A stretch of DNA of 64,000 nt. Origin: Conchocele bisecta. Taxonomy: Eukaryota; Mollusca; Bivalvia; Lucinida; Thyasiridae. The DNA lies in assembly GCA_029237695.1 (NCBI GenBank), contig CM055278.1:72965188-73029187 (forward strand), written 5' to 3'. The position numbers were made by a program, and so were the translations under genes. Shown here one piece after another: positions 53,915-64,000 of the stretch. Numbering within the stretch: position 1 is the first letter of the stretch; each line of letters begins with the position of its first letter. Under the pieces are notes generated by a model that was not told the origin of the DNA, made no database searches, and saw only the letters and a list, made by a program, of their open reading frames with translations.

Positions 53915-54600
53915 TCATTAAAAGCGGCATATCAAGATTTGTTTGAAAAAAATACTATAAAAAAATAACAACGTGTGTAAAGATATATGACGATACTAGG
54001 ACTGGGTTGTTACTATGTTCACCCATATAAACTGTAAGTACATACATACTACTGTATGTTCCACGTTTTACTGCCGACGAACTTTTGGCTGTTAAACACA
54101 TTAAATATAAAAAATATTTAAAAGTAAGTACTCTTTTATCAATAAGAAAAAAAGTCACCCTCCCCAAAAATAGTTATTATTGATTTTCAAAATCTAACTT
54201 TTGTTTTCTTTATTACATCATTTTCAAGCTATCTCGCCAGGTTTCGGAGTCAATTTCCAAAAAGTTTCGTTTTTTGATCCTGAAGGATCAAAAAAAGAAA
54301 AATTTGGGAAATTGACTCCCCACGTTAAATTCCCATAGGAAAATCGTTTTTTCGCAATAAAATCACTATTTGATGGAATTTCACCAAACAAACAATTTTG
54401 GGGAGGGTGACATTTTTTGTTATTGATGAAAAAGTACTTACTTTTAAATATTGTTTTGATTTACTGTGTTTAATAGCGAAACGTTCGTCGGCAGAAAAAC
54501 GTGGAACAGACATTAGTATCGGATTCAAGAAGATAGTAAATATGATGCTTATGTCCGATATCTGTGAAAATTGAAACAACCCAGGGGTCCTAGTATTTTA
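53915..54600. mobile_element. Repeat K split by repeat D
   Basis: The left part (TTAAAAGCGGCATATCAAGA ... GGACTGGGTTGTTAC) stops at about 54047. The right part (AACAACCCAGGGGTCCTAGT) lies at 54569-54593, after repeat D. Confidence 0.75.
54048..54518. mobile_element. Repeat D inserted in repeat K
   Basis: It starts TACTACTGTATGTTCCACG and ends AAAAACGTGGAACAGACATTA. The inner arms carry CAAGCTATCTCGCCAGGTTT and AAATTCCCATAGGAAAATCG. Confidence 0.85.
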
Positions 54601-54832
54601 AGAATTTTGCTAATACACACTTTAATTTGTAAGCTTGTGGTAATAGTTTGTGTCGTATTATAAAATTGTCTCTCAATAACAAAATAGCGAAGTACGAACG
54701 TCAATGCGCTGCAGGCTTTTTCTATATTTTAGTGCGCGAAATGTAAATGCTATTACGCAATGATTAACCGTTGACCGGGGTGTAGCGATATAGTGCAAGC
54801 TGTTGCCTATAAAGCGGAAATCGTGCAGCTAG
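54601..54832 (+). repeat. Dispersed repeat X, copy 2
   Basis: It matches 46971-47182 in order (TTTTGCTAATACACACTTTA, GGGTGTAGCGATATAGTGCA) with an extra GAACGTCAATGCGC segment. Confidence 0.8.
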
Positions 54833-54919
54833 AGAGAGAGATGGCCGGGTCATCACCATAGCTGTGTAACTGTGCCACCACATCGATTATACTCTAACCC
54901 AGTGAATGATATATCCATT

Positions 54920-54990
54920 GTAGGCGCTGATCTGACTGCGCTGATGCGCAACCTGATCTGGAGCTTCACTGGGGGCAACCAAATAAGTCA
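54920..54990. repeat. Repeat I-like scrap
   Basis: GGCGCTGATCTGACTGCG and CAACCTGATCTGGAGCTTCA recall the repeat I core. Confidence 0.45.
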
Positions 54991-55047
54991 ATTTTATCTT
55001 TATGTCAAGTGTAGTTTGCTCTAAGAGTTCAACAAAGGTATGTTACA

Positions 55048-56361
55048 CTTAAAATGACGTGTGCATAAAAGAAAACAAAATGATGTAAGCATATTAACTT
55101 GTCCCAGTAGAATTTCATGAAATAAAGAGAATTAGAGACGGGGGTATTGCTATGTGTTATGTATTATCGGGGTATACAATAGCAATAGCAATACCCCGAT
55201 AATACATAACACATAGCAATACCCCGATAATACATAATACATAGCAGTACCCCGATACTACATAATACATAGCAATACTCCGATAATACATAAAACATAG
55301 CAATACCCCGATAATACATAACACATAGCAATACCCCGATAATACATAACACATAGCAATACCCCGATAATACATAACACATAGCAATACCCCGATAATA
55401 CATAATACATAGCAATACCCCGATAATACATAACACATAGCAATACCCCGATAATACATAATACATAGCAATACCCCGATAATACATAATACATAGCAAT
55501 ACCCGATAATACATAACACTAGCAATACCCCGATACTACATAATACATAGCAATACCCCGATAATACATAATACATAGCAATACCCCGATAATATATAAT
55601 GCATAGGAATACCCCGATAATACATAATACATAGCAATACCCCGATAATACATAACACATAGCAATACCCCGATAATACATAACACATAGCAATACCCCA
55701 ATAATACAGAACACATAGCAATACCCCGATAATACATAGCAATACCCCGATAATATATAACACATAGCAATACCCCGATAATACATAATACATAGCAATA
55801 CCCCGACAATACATAATACATAGCAATACCCCGATAATATATAACACATAGCAATACCCCGATAATACATAATACATAGCAATACCCCAATAATACATAA
55901 TACATAGCAATACCCCGATAATATATAACACATAGCAATACCCCGATAATACATAATACATAGCAATACCCCGATAATATATAACACATAGCAATACCCC
56001 AATAATACATAACACAAAGCAATACCCCGATAATGCATAATACATAGCAATACCCCGATAATACATAACAATGTATTGCTATGTATTATGTATTATCGGG
56101 GTATTGCTATGTATTATGTATTATCGGGGTATTGCTGTGTATTATGTAGTATCGGGGTACTGCTATGTATTATGTATTATCGGGGTATTGCTATGTGTTA
56201 TGTATTATCGGGGTATTGCTATTGCTATTGTATACCCCGATAATACATAACACATAGCAATACCCCCGTCTCTAATTCTCTTTATTTCATGAAATTCTAC
56301 TGGGACAAGTTAATATGCTTACATCATTTTGTTTTCGTTTATGCACACGTCATTTTAAGTG
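55048..56361. mobile_element. Foldback-like structure filled with a 28-bp minisatellite
   Basis: The arms of about 150 bp (CACTTAAAATGACGTGTGCA ... GAGACGGGGGTATTGC at 55048-55190, mirrored at 56215-56361) flank the array. From about 55183 to 56070 the unit ACACATAGCAATACCCCGAT AATACATA is repeated about 32 times. From 56072 to 56230 about five units run in the opposite orientation. A 304-codon minus-strand frame spans it because the 28-bp unit has no stop in any of its three frames on that strand. Confidence 0.95.
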
Positions 56362-56518
56362 ATTACTGGGTTTGAAAGCAAGCAGCTTGATTGGCAGTGC
56401 ATTAGCTGTGCTACAGCGCAGGCACAGCCAATCAAGCTGCTTTATTGCGAGTTTATATTATCAATAGGTGTTCAGAGACTTTGTCATATTGGCAAGATTA
56501 ACGCAGGCGATGGTGTAT
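56362..56518. mobile_element. Repeat B, left end missing
   Basis: GAAAGCAAGCAGCTTGATTG, CTACAGCGCAGGCACAGCC and AACGCAGGCGATGGTGTA mark it. It directly follows the foldback structure. Confidence 0.75.
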
Positions 56519-56838
56519 ATATACGGGTGAATCGGTTACGCGGAATATAACTTCTATAGCTTGAGATAGTTTGAGATGCATTGTGTTCCACGACCAATGA
56601 AAGCTTTCATACAAAATAAGTGTGCTTGCTGTGCTGGGATTTTCTTGTTCGAGTTTGATCCAGGTGTAAAACTAACTGAAATTACTTTCGAAAACATTAT
56701 AATTATCGTCTGCCATGATTTCCAATATGGCACCGGTGGTCATCTTGAAAACGGTGTGTATCTTTTGGGTACTTTGTTCTATTAACCTACATTACATGCA
56801 CATGTAAAACAGAGATTTGTTGAACGTTTGTAGAACCA
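56519..56838. other. Unassigned sequence
   Basis: An open frame of 69 codons (56576-56785, MHCVPRPMKAFIQNKCACCA...) has no recognised motif and I do not call it a gene. Confidence 0.35.
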
Positions 56839-57595
56839 CTTATTGTTCACCCTCCCCTATTGTTACCCCTATGTAAGTTCGTCCATTCAGTTCTTGTGTG
56901 TGTGTCCGACAACAAAAGTTGCCGCCCAAAGCAGAAGACGAAATATTGTATCAGAGGTTTGGAGTTCGATATCGAGCACATGCACATACCGATATCACCA
57001 TTGTAAGCCGATATCACCATTCTGGTCGTTTATAAAAAATTAGTTTTATGACGGGTAACAATAGGGGAGGATAACAATAAGGGAGGACTGTAGAATTTAT
57101 AGAACCCCCTATTGTTCACCCTCCCCTATTGTTACCCCTCGGTAAGTTCGTCCATTCAGTTCTTGTGTGTGTCCGACAACAAAAGTTGCCTACCAAAACA
57201 GATGACGAAATATTGTATCAGAGGCTTGGAGTTCGATATCGAGCACATGCACATACCGATATCACCATTGTAAGCCGATATCACCATTCTGGTCGTTTAT
57301 AAAAAAAATAGTTTTATGACGGGTAACAATAGGGGAGGGTAACAATAAGGGAGGACTGTAGAATTTGTAGAACCTCCTATTGTTCACCCTCCCCTATTGT
57401 TAACCCTCGGTAAGTTCGTCCATTTAGTTATTGTGAGTGTCTGACAACAAAAGTTGTTGACCAAAACAGATGACGAAATATTGTATCAGAGGTTTGGGGT
57501 TCGATATCGAGCACATTCACATGCCGCTATCACCATTGTATGCCGATATCACTATTCTGGTGGGTGGGGAATATATAGTTAAAACTACTTTGTTT
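56839..57595 (+). repeat. Tandem array of a roughly 268-bp unit, three units (left arm)
   Basis: TATTGTTCACCCTCCCCTAT starts at about 56840, 57110 and 57378. Each unit continues GTTACCCCT..GTAAGTTCG, GACGAAATATTGTATCAGAG, ACCGATATCACCATTGTAAG and GGGTAACAATAGGGGAGG. The last unit is cut short near 57595. Inverted units lie at 61725-62195. Confidence 0.9.
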
Positions 57596-58439
57596 TAACA
57601 TTGCATTATAGTAAGTACAATCAACATTGATACTATTAATAGACACTGAGAGAGATTTGCATAATGAGACATATAGCGTGGTTGTTACCATCACTAAAAA
57701 ATGCGAAGCGGACGGACAGACGGACGAACACTCGGACACAAGTGTGCTATCAGTAGTGCCTAAGTAGTTGCATATGCATTTAATAATGTATAAGTAAGTG
57801 ACAGTGCATAACATAAATGAAATTAATTACATGTAAAATTCCCATTGTAAAATGTTCTGGGTGGGGAATTGTGACAAATACTATGTTTTTAACATTGTAT
57901 CATAGCCTGCAGACATCAGATATTCGGCATATATGCAATTAACATGTCTAATGAACACTACTAGGTACTATTGTCACGATAAAAATACAAAAATACCATA
58001 CTTATATGGAGTTATTGAGGTAGGTGTTTTGCCATTGAAATTCAGTGGGTGGGATAACAAAACGTGCAAAATTCTTCATCTGAATTAGCAGATATTATTT
58101 AATTGAACATTATTTCATTGTATAGTCAGGAACACATCAGAAAACATATAACACTGCCATATCAGTTGTTTCTAATGACAACAAATAGTCGATTTTCAAT
58201 GAAAAATTTGATTGTTCACAATTGCGGAAAGTCCCAGGGTGGTATACTTCAAAATGTTGTCAAACATTTATCCAGCGGGTTACAGAGCGCAGACATACGG
58301 CAAATAACTTGTAATTGAATGTAGTTTCATAAAAAAATATGTCAGCAAAAATCCCACAGTGGGGGGAGGGGGGGGGGTTGGAGGTTTCCATTTCCGGCTG
58401 ATGGCCTACTTAGTTTGGCCTAAAATAGCCAATTACAAT
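57596..58439. other. Inner segment between the inverted arrays, left part
   Basis: GGTGGGGAATATATAG (57562) and GGGTGGGGAATTGTGACAAA (57860) begin two loosely similar stretches with TTTTAACATTG and AACATT..CTA modules. GGACGGACAGACGGACG lies at 57710. A 71-codon frame at 58103-58318 is unrecognised. Confidence 0.45.
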
Positions 58440-59280
58440 CCCATATGGTAGTTTCCTTAAACCCTAGTTTAAGCAATTAGGTTGTACTTCATATCGTAAG
58501 CAATGGTTTGGAGCTTGAACCATAGCTTAGACGACAGGAATTGTGGTTTCAGTTGCAATATGCACACTAATTCCCTATGTGATTGTGTGAGAGTCTAAAC
58601 CATGGTTTAGGCTCCAAAGTCCTAGTTTGAGCAATTATTTGGCCAGAAACTGCCAGTTAAGATCGTAATAAAATTTGGACTCCAAACTATAGTTTAAGAA
58701 ATAAATTTACAATCGCAATCCCAAAAGGTAGTTTTCTTAAACCGTGCTTTGGGCAATTAATGTGCACGAGGCAGACAGAGCACAGCGTAAGGTTTAAGTT
58801 CCAAACCATGCTTTAGGAAATTATTGTACATATGCAATAAATGGAATATAGCCAGTCAACTGCACACTAATTTCCTAAGCCCTGGTTTGGAGCATATACT
58901 CTAGTTTAGGCTTCCCTGGAGCCTAACCCACGGGAGACTCACAAACAGGGGTTTATGTGAATTGTTGTTCATTTGGCCTCTGAAACTACCATTGGGCAGT
59001 CTAAACTCCAAACAATGGTTTCGAGTTATCTAGCTGAAGCCATCTATCTGCCTTTTTCTTAAATGATGGTTTGTATTCCAAACTGAGGTAAAGGCAGGCC
59101 TTATTGAATTACAATCTCAAACAGCATTTACTAGCCAAATGCACAATAATTGCGTAAACTAGGGTTTGGGAGTGTATTCTAGTGTTTGTATGTCAAACCA
59201 TGCTTTTTTCAATGTCCTCTACTTTGGATAAAAAACCCTATTTTAAGTGATAAAACCGTGTTTCAATAAACACCTGCTAA
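58440..59280. repeat. Dispersed degenerate motif AAACC(N2-4)GGTTT / AGTTTAGG
   Basis: At least a dozen variants, such as AAACCCTAGTTTAAGCAATT, AAACCATGGTTTAGGCTCCA, CTCCAAACTATAGTTTAAG, AAACCATGCTTTAGGAAATT and CCTGGTTTGGAGC, occur irregularly in both orientations. They are often joined to TCCAAA and GCAATTA. Confidence 0.75.
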
Positions 59281-60853
59281 TTCGGTATATTGAGTGATCA
59301 AAACAAAGTGCTTCCGAAATATATAGATACATGTATTGATTTTATTAATTAAAATACTAGCTTGCACCAAAGAAGGGGTCATTGACAGATTTGAGTTGTA
59401 TAATATCACGAAATAAATAAAGGATGTTACATGAGTGATGCTTTAATATGATATTTATTAAACAAGTTTACTGAGTGCACAAGAAACGAGGCTATGCCAG
59501 GTTTCTTATGAAATTAGTCAACGAGTTCAATAAATCTCATATTGAATCAACACAAATGTCATATTATATGTATTGCATAAGCACAGCACAATACATCGAA
59601 GCTGTAATTACCACCAAGTGTGTTTTCTGTTGCGGTCTCATTCGCATATTTATTACACTTAGTCTAGTGTATTGTGATTTTTAATACACCGTGTTATTAC
59701 ATTGTGGAAGCATATTTTATGCAATAAAGTTTACATCAATATTGCAGCATGGATGAGTATAAACATATGTCAATTATGTACAAAGTTACTTTGTCATGAG
59801 TAATCGCGCTTATTCCTCGGTATACACATCTTGTCTGACGTGTGGAATTGGCCGTGAGTTGAAGATTTGAAGTTTGAAATAATGTTTTTCTTGGAGCTTT
59901 GACATATATGGACATCGGACGAGAGGTTTGGTTTTGAAACGGGGCTTGGGGGAGATAGTTTGGATAATCAAACAACACGACTGTCGCACTCATCTTACTG
60001 ACCTTCTTTTAATAATGCGTCTTTAGAGGAGATTTTGTTTTGTTATAATGAAATGTCTGACTTTCTGCTAGTTTTTAAACATATTAATCAGGAAAGTTTT
60101 AACCATTTTTCCATCCCTTCCATGTTTTCTCCACCTGTGAGTGTAGTGGGTGTGATCTTAAGTAAATGCTAATAGGGTCCGTGTCTGTAAACTTCGTAAT
60201 ACTAAGAAGTTCGTATGTGTAAAATTTGATTTTGGAATAACATTGACATTGACAGCTGATGTTGGAAAATATTTGCTGTAAGCGCAAAATAATAACGCTA
60301 GTTAATCACGTTGCTGTGATAACCAAATTAATACCCGTGCTACCCATTTTGCTATGACGGACATTTAAGAGATGACTTCCTCGCACCGTTGACACAGATT
60401 TCAGAAGAACATGTTTAACAAAATTGCCAAAAATACCAGGCAGATGGCGTGATCAGATATTGCCTAAAGTGATTTCATTGCTACCTGAAGATATCGATGT
60501 CGTAAACAGTATTATTTTGTACAATAATACATCGACTGATCGCTATTTTGCAGGACAAGTTAATGGCATGCCCCCTCCGTCTGTCGTTGGCGCCAGCGGT
60601 GTCGGCATCCACATACTTAACGTTGGGATAAATAAAATCCGTTTCCTTGGATTCAACTTAATAAAATATCACATATGTAATGTTGTGAAAAATCCATGAC
60701 CCTACGGCCACCAGTAATCGCAATATTTCACACATGAATTCTTGACATTTGGCTTCCATTAAACCCAAGGTCAAGGTGACATGTTTTCTTTCATGGAATG
60801 TCGCAATATTTAACACATGTATTTGCATGGTGATGCTCGATGACTCTGAAATA
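59281..60853. other. Mostly unassigned segment
   Basis: 60175-60240 is a decayed repeat U end (GTAAACTTCGTAATACTAAG, GTTCGTATGTG). The rest has no recognised repeat. Short frames at 59475-59684 and 59736-59993 are not convincing. Confidence 0.4.
60424..60699 (+). CDS. Unrecognised 91-codon ORF
   Basis: The product (starting MPKIPGRWRDQILPKVISLL, later GQVNGMPPPSVVGASGVGIH) is not low-complexity and is not made of a repeat seen elsewhere in the window. A TATTTTGCAG lies inside it at about 60545-60554, so part could be an exon. No family is recognised. It lies inside the segment bounded by the inverted 268-bp arrays. Weak call; chance is possible. Confidence 0.2.
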   Translation: MPKIPGRWRDQILPKVISLLPEDIDVVNSIILYNNTSTDRYFAGQVNGMPPPSVVGASGVGIHILNVGINKIRFLGFNLIKYHICNVVKNP

Positions 60854-61021
60854 TATTTATCCCGTCAACACAGTGCGTATGTGCCGTGAAACACGGTGCC
60901 GTGAAACATTTTTGATATCCAGTCAATACTATTTTTGCATTTTACAGCCATTTGTAGGTGTTGACGGGATAAATAGAATAGTAGGTTACCCATCCCGTTT
61001 CCTGAGCCTTGCCAGATATGC
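60854..61021 (-). mobile_element. Repeat E, truncated, reverse orientation
   Basis: TTATCCCGTCAACACAGTGC, TTGACGGGATAAATAGAATA and CCCATCCCGTTTCCTGAGCC, ending at GCCAGATATGC. The GTGCCGTGAATGGG part is deleted. Confidence 0.8.
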
Positions 61022-61724
61022 ATAGAAGGTACGTGTATGTTCCATAAGCTCGTGCATGTTGACCAATCTGGTTAAATGATGGCGCTGATATGTCAGCCCT
61101 TCTTATGACTTGTCTACCAACAGGCGAGCTTCGTTGTGTTCTTGTTATAATTATTTTAATTGAAATACAATTTATGTAAGTTGTGGTAAGTATGTGGTAA
61201 ACATAAGTGCCTCGTATGCATACATTGACGTCAGTGTGGTCCAGGACTACCTGGACAACTGAAATGGTATGTTTATTCACTGCGCTGTTTTTTTTAAAGC
61301 ACCAGATTATCACCAGCTATTATAATCGTTGCGACATACATGTATGTTTTCACGAATTTACTCAGGTGACCAGTTTTTCGTATATTGTAGTATGTGGTAC
61401 GACATGTATAAATATGGGCCAGCGAGCCTCCGCTGTATATGACCAGTGCATCACTGGATCAGCATTCGATTCCGCGCAGTTTCAATATGCCTAATAGTAT
61501 GTTATACCTCCACGGAACAATATTGATCAATCGGTAATTAGTATTGTGATGCGAGGAAAGACCATTATATACACTGGTCTCAAATGTCACACTGTTCTTT
61601 TTCTCAGTCGACGGCCGAATTATAAATGTAGACGACTTGTAGCCTATGTAACACCAGTGTACATACAGTACAGGACAGTACATTTCTTCCAAGTATTCAA
61701 AGTTTGTAATCAATTTCACCCCAG
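61022..61724. other. Unassigned sequence
   Basis: Overlapping short frames on both strands have no recognised features. Confidence 0.35.
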
Positions 61725-62195
61725 CGCACAGTACCCTCCTTTATTGTTACCCGGTACAAAAATCATGCTGCATTGACACCTTGAATGGTCATATCGGCAT
61801 GTGAATCATAAAATATCTCGTCATCTGTTTTGGTCGGCAATTTTTGTTGTCCAATACTGATAAGAACTGAATGGATGAACTTACTGAGGGGTAACAATAG
61901 GAGAGGGGTAAACAATAAGAAATGATACAGTCCTCCGATAGTATTTGTTTCCCTCCCATATTGTTACCCGTCATAAAAATCATGTTTTATAGACGACCAG
62001 AAGAATGGTGATACCGGCATACAATGGTGATATCGGCATGTGAATGTGCTTGATATCCAACTCCAGATCTCTGATGCAATATTTCGTCATCTGTTTTGGT
62101 CGGCAACTTTTTTTGTCGGACACTCACAATAACTGAATGGACGAACTTAACGAGGGGTAAAAATATGGGCGGTTGAACAATAGGTGGTTCTACAA
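61725..62195 (-). repeat. Array of the roughly 268-bp unit, about two units, inverted (right arm)
   Basis: TTACTGAGGGGTAACAATAG, ACCGGCATACAATGGTGATA, GATGCAATATTTCGTCATCT and AACAATAGGTGGTTCTACAA are the reverse complement of the left-arm unit with more changes. Confidence 0.85.
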
Positions 62196-62385
62196 ACGTT
62201 CACAAAATAAACAATTGAAAACGAATGAAAAACGAAGTGAAAACGATCGTTATGTACAATTGTTTTTTTATTAGCAACTGGTATATCGTGATTTAATTAA
62301 ATAAAAAACGAAAACGATGTGAAAACGATGTGTAAACGATGTGTAAACGATGGACAATTGTTCGTTTGTGGAAGATGCAATATGC
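62195..62385. mobile_element. Repeat F
   Basis: AACGAATGAAAAACGAAGTG, AAACGATGTGAAAACGATGT and CAATTGTTCGTTTGTGGAAG mark it. It abuts the right arm of the 268-bp array. Confidence 0.65.
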
Positions 62386-62561
62386 CCCTGTCATGCATGT
62401 AATCTATTGCTGCGCATGCGCAGACTGCACAATGACAATCGCGGATAGACTTGTGAGAAATGTAACTATTTACTGATGTAAGCGTGTCTATTCATATGTA
62501 CTCTTTGCTACATTTTAGCTCATTGTATTAGCTAATATTATTGGAGTGTGTAGGTTCTCTC

Positions 62562-62832
62562 ATTTATCCAGTCAACACAATGCGTATGTGCTGTGAAACA
62601 CGGTGCCGTGAAACATTTTTGATATCCTCTCAATACGACATAATCACTGCGTATGAATATGTGCGGTAGCTGTGGTTGTTCTTGTTACATTTTAAAGCTA
62701 TTTGTAGGTGTTGACGGGATAAATAGAATAGTAAATTAGTGCCGTGAATGGTAAAAATATCTGGCGCGGCACGTTTCATAAGCCTTGCCAGATATTTTTC
62801 CCATTCATGGCACTAACCTACTATTCTCTATA
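62562..62832 (-). mobile_element. Repeat E, reverse orientation, with an extra segment
   Basis: It starts TTTATCCAGTCAACACAATG and ends AACCTACTATTCTCTATATT. An additional segment of about 50 bp (CACTGCGTATGAATATGTGC) lies at 62636-62690; its reverse complement is present in the copy at 63723. Confidence 0.85.
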
Positions 62833-63045
62833 TTCACACCACTTTCTCAATAATTATTATGGTGAATGCTTTATGACATATATTGCGCCATTATTTGTTT
62901 AGAAATCGATCTGTCGGGCATTGGCATCGTCCGAAGATGGGAGTAGCGCGAATTTATGGGGACTGGGCCGTGTTTTATGGGCGTCATGGGAACAAATAAA
63001 TTGGTCTGAATTTCCATGTGGCTAGGCGGGAACAGCCACATATAT

Positions 63046-63670
63046 GAAGCAAGCCATCTGATGTTGTACCTAAGAAAATATGTGATTTTTCATGAACAAT
63101 AGTTACAACATTTATGATAGTTTCCGTACACGACAGCAACCGTTCATGAAATGTTCATAGCCAATGTCAATGTGTACTGAAACTTCCAGAATCCATTTGA
63201 TACAAAGTACGTATTCTGTTATGATTTTGATGAAATTTTGATGAAATATGGCGCACTAAACGCGTCTTGTTAAGTTGCATTTGGTGGTCTTTGTATGTTC
63301 GCCCAAACTTCTGTCGTTTTTGCGAAGAATCGATTTATCTATCGACACGGAAATCGATTCTTCGCAAAAACGACATAAGTCTGTGCCGAACTCCCTGGAC
63401 CACCAAATGCATATCATGAAGACGTGTTTGCTGCGCCATATTTCATCAAAATCCGTTGCATATTAGGGAAAATATCAAATAATACTTACTTTGGAGTGGG
63501 CGACGTTGTTGTTGTTGTAACCACGTGATCATGCACATTGAATGTGGAGTAGAAATTACGCATTTGCTTTTGACATTATTTACAGAATAGACCACAATTT
63601 CTGCAAATATGTTCATGAACAAAACACCAGACATCTGCTAAGGTACACAATCACATGGCATGTCTCACAT
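63046..63670. mobile_element. Repeat Y split by repeat J
   Basis: The left part (AAGCCATCTGATGTTGTACC ... CATGAAATGTTCATAGCCAA) ends at about 63168. The right part (TTACGCATTTGCTTTTGAC ... ACACAATCACATGGCATGTC) begins at about 63553. Confidence 0.75.
63170..63545. mobile_element. Repeat J inserted near the centre of repeat Y
   Basis: AACTTCCAGAATCCATTTGA, AAGAATCGATTTATCTATCG, GGAAATCGATTCTTCGC and AACCACGTGATCATGCACA match the copy at 11632. Confidence 0.85.
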
Positions 63671-63722
63671 GGTGTATTATAGACTGATCAGATGTGTTTT
63701 TATTAGTTTTCTGTAGTATATA

Positions 63723-64000
63723 AATAGAGAATAGTAGTAGGTTAGTGCCGTGAATGGGAAAACATATCTGACAAGGCTTAGGAAACGGGATGGGCGAGGC
63801 TCTGCCGAGCACATCCTTTTTCCGAGCCGCGCCAGATAATTTTCCCATTCACAGCACTAACCTACTATTCTATTTATCCCGTCAACACATACTAATGGCT
63901 TTAAAATGCAAAAAAAATAATCCCAGCCACCGCACATATTCATACGCAGTGATTAGGTCGTATTGACAGGATATCAAAAATGTTTCACGGCACCGCGTTT
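63723..64000 (+). mobile_element. Repeat E, cut by the window end
   Basis: It starts AATAGAGAATAGTAGTAGG. It has the full central hairpin and the extra segment (CCACCGCACATATTCATACG). The sequence stops inside CACGGCACCGCG. Confidence 0.85.

Noticed and set aside
55157..56071. 304-codon minus-strand ORF
   Set aside because: It is the 28-bp minisatellite read through; the unit lacks stops in all three minus frames, so length says nothing about coding.
58103..58318. 71-codon forward ORF
   Set aside because: Normal complexity but no motif, splice signal or homologue I recognise; kept only as a note.

Overview
The window is non-coding-rich animal DNA, most likely from a bivalve mollusc. The only secure gene is the last coding exon (163-1403, minus strand) of a rhodopsin-family amine receptor that reads as a protostome 5-HT2 serotonin receptor. 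It begins at a clear splice acceptor just before the WPF-x-LCN segment, ahead of TM3, and carries TM3 to TM7 and the C-tail. The exons for the N-terminus, TM1 and TM2 should lie to the right. I see none in the remaining 62.6 kb, so much of the window is probably one very large intron (inference). The bivalve guess rests on the receptor type and on repeat families I associate with clam genomes; it is not proven here.

Almost everything else is repeats, mainly short non-autonomous inverted-repeat elements (MITE-like), many nested in one another. Working names used below: A (pogo-like, CTCTCTAAACCGGACACC ends in TA context), B (CACCGCCTGCGTTAATCTTG ends), C (AACATTGCAAAGTATACTT), D (TGTTCCACGTTTTGCTGCC), E (GGTTAGTGCCGTGAATGGG / TTATCCCGTCAACAC), F (GAAAACGATGTTTTCGTTGG), G (TCTGTTTCACGAAAGCTGCC), H (CCGAATGACGTCA), I (TGGCTGTGACTGGAGAAAT), J (TGATCACGTGGTTA), K (AAAGGGGCATATCCGGATTT), L (TTGAACCGTCTCGTC hairpin), M (GCGCGGATCCAGGATTTC), N (AACAATTCGTTCCC array), P (TTAACCCTTAGCCTGCTGA), Q (GGGATCGTAGCTAGTTAT), S (TTAACCCTTTGAACCC), U (TTTCACTAAACTTCGTACGA), V (CCGCTTGCGGACAGCGCGAT), X (TTTTGCTAATACACACTTTA), Y (AAATGCGGAAT hairpin), Z (TTAAAGGTACAT). 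There are also several tRNA-derived SINE pieces. No transposase or reverse transcriptase is visible, so all would need factors encoded elsewhere.

Layout: 1-1403 receptor exon; 1.4-12 kb MITE-dense intron; 12.1-19.9 kb a 42-bp satellite holding a short block of telomere-type repeat; 20-25 kb more MITEs, a SINE and an unrecognised 144-codon minus-strand ORF (23145-23579); 25-26 kb a 58-bp minisatellite; 26-54 kb nested MITEs, including a cluster of U elements at 35-39 kb and a coding-like scrap at 42.7-43.0 kb; 52.3-53.1 kb a 20-bp array in a palindrome beside a SINE tail; 55.0-56.4 kb a foldback structure filled with a 28-bp minisatellite; 56.8-62.2 kb a 4-kb segment between inverted arrays of a roughly 268-bp unit, with many degenerate AAACC/GGTTT motifs inside; then more E, F, J and Y copies.

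The most notable points are the insertion hierarchy readable from nested copies (A in B twice, C in Y, J in Y, D in K, P in a pogo-type element), tandem growth of half-copies of B, three separate cases of minisatellites in or beside inverted repeats, and a satellite whose interior is so full of random indels that it looks like unpolished long-read sequence. No established new system (CRISPR, toxin, virus, biosynthetic cluster) is visible.
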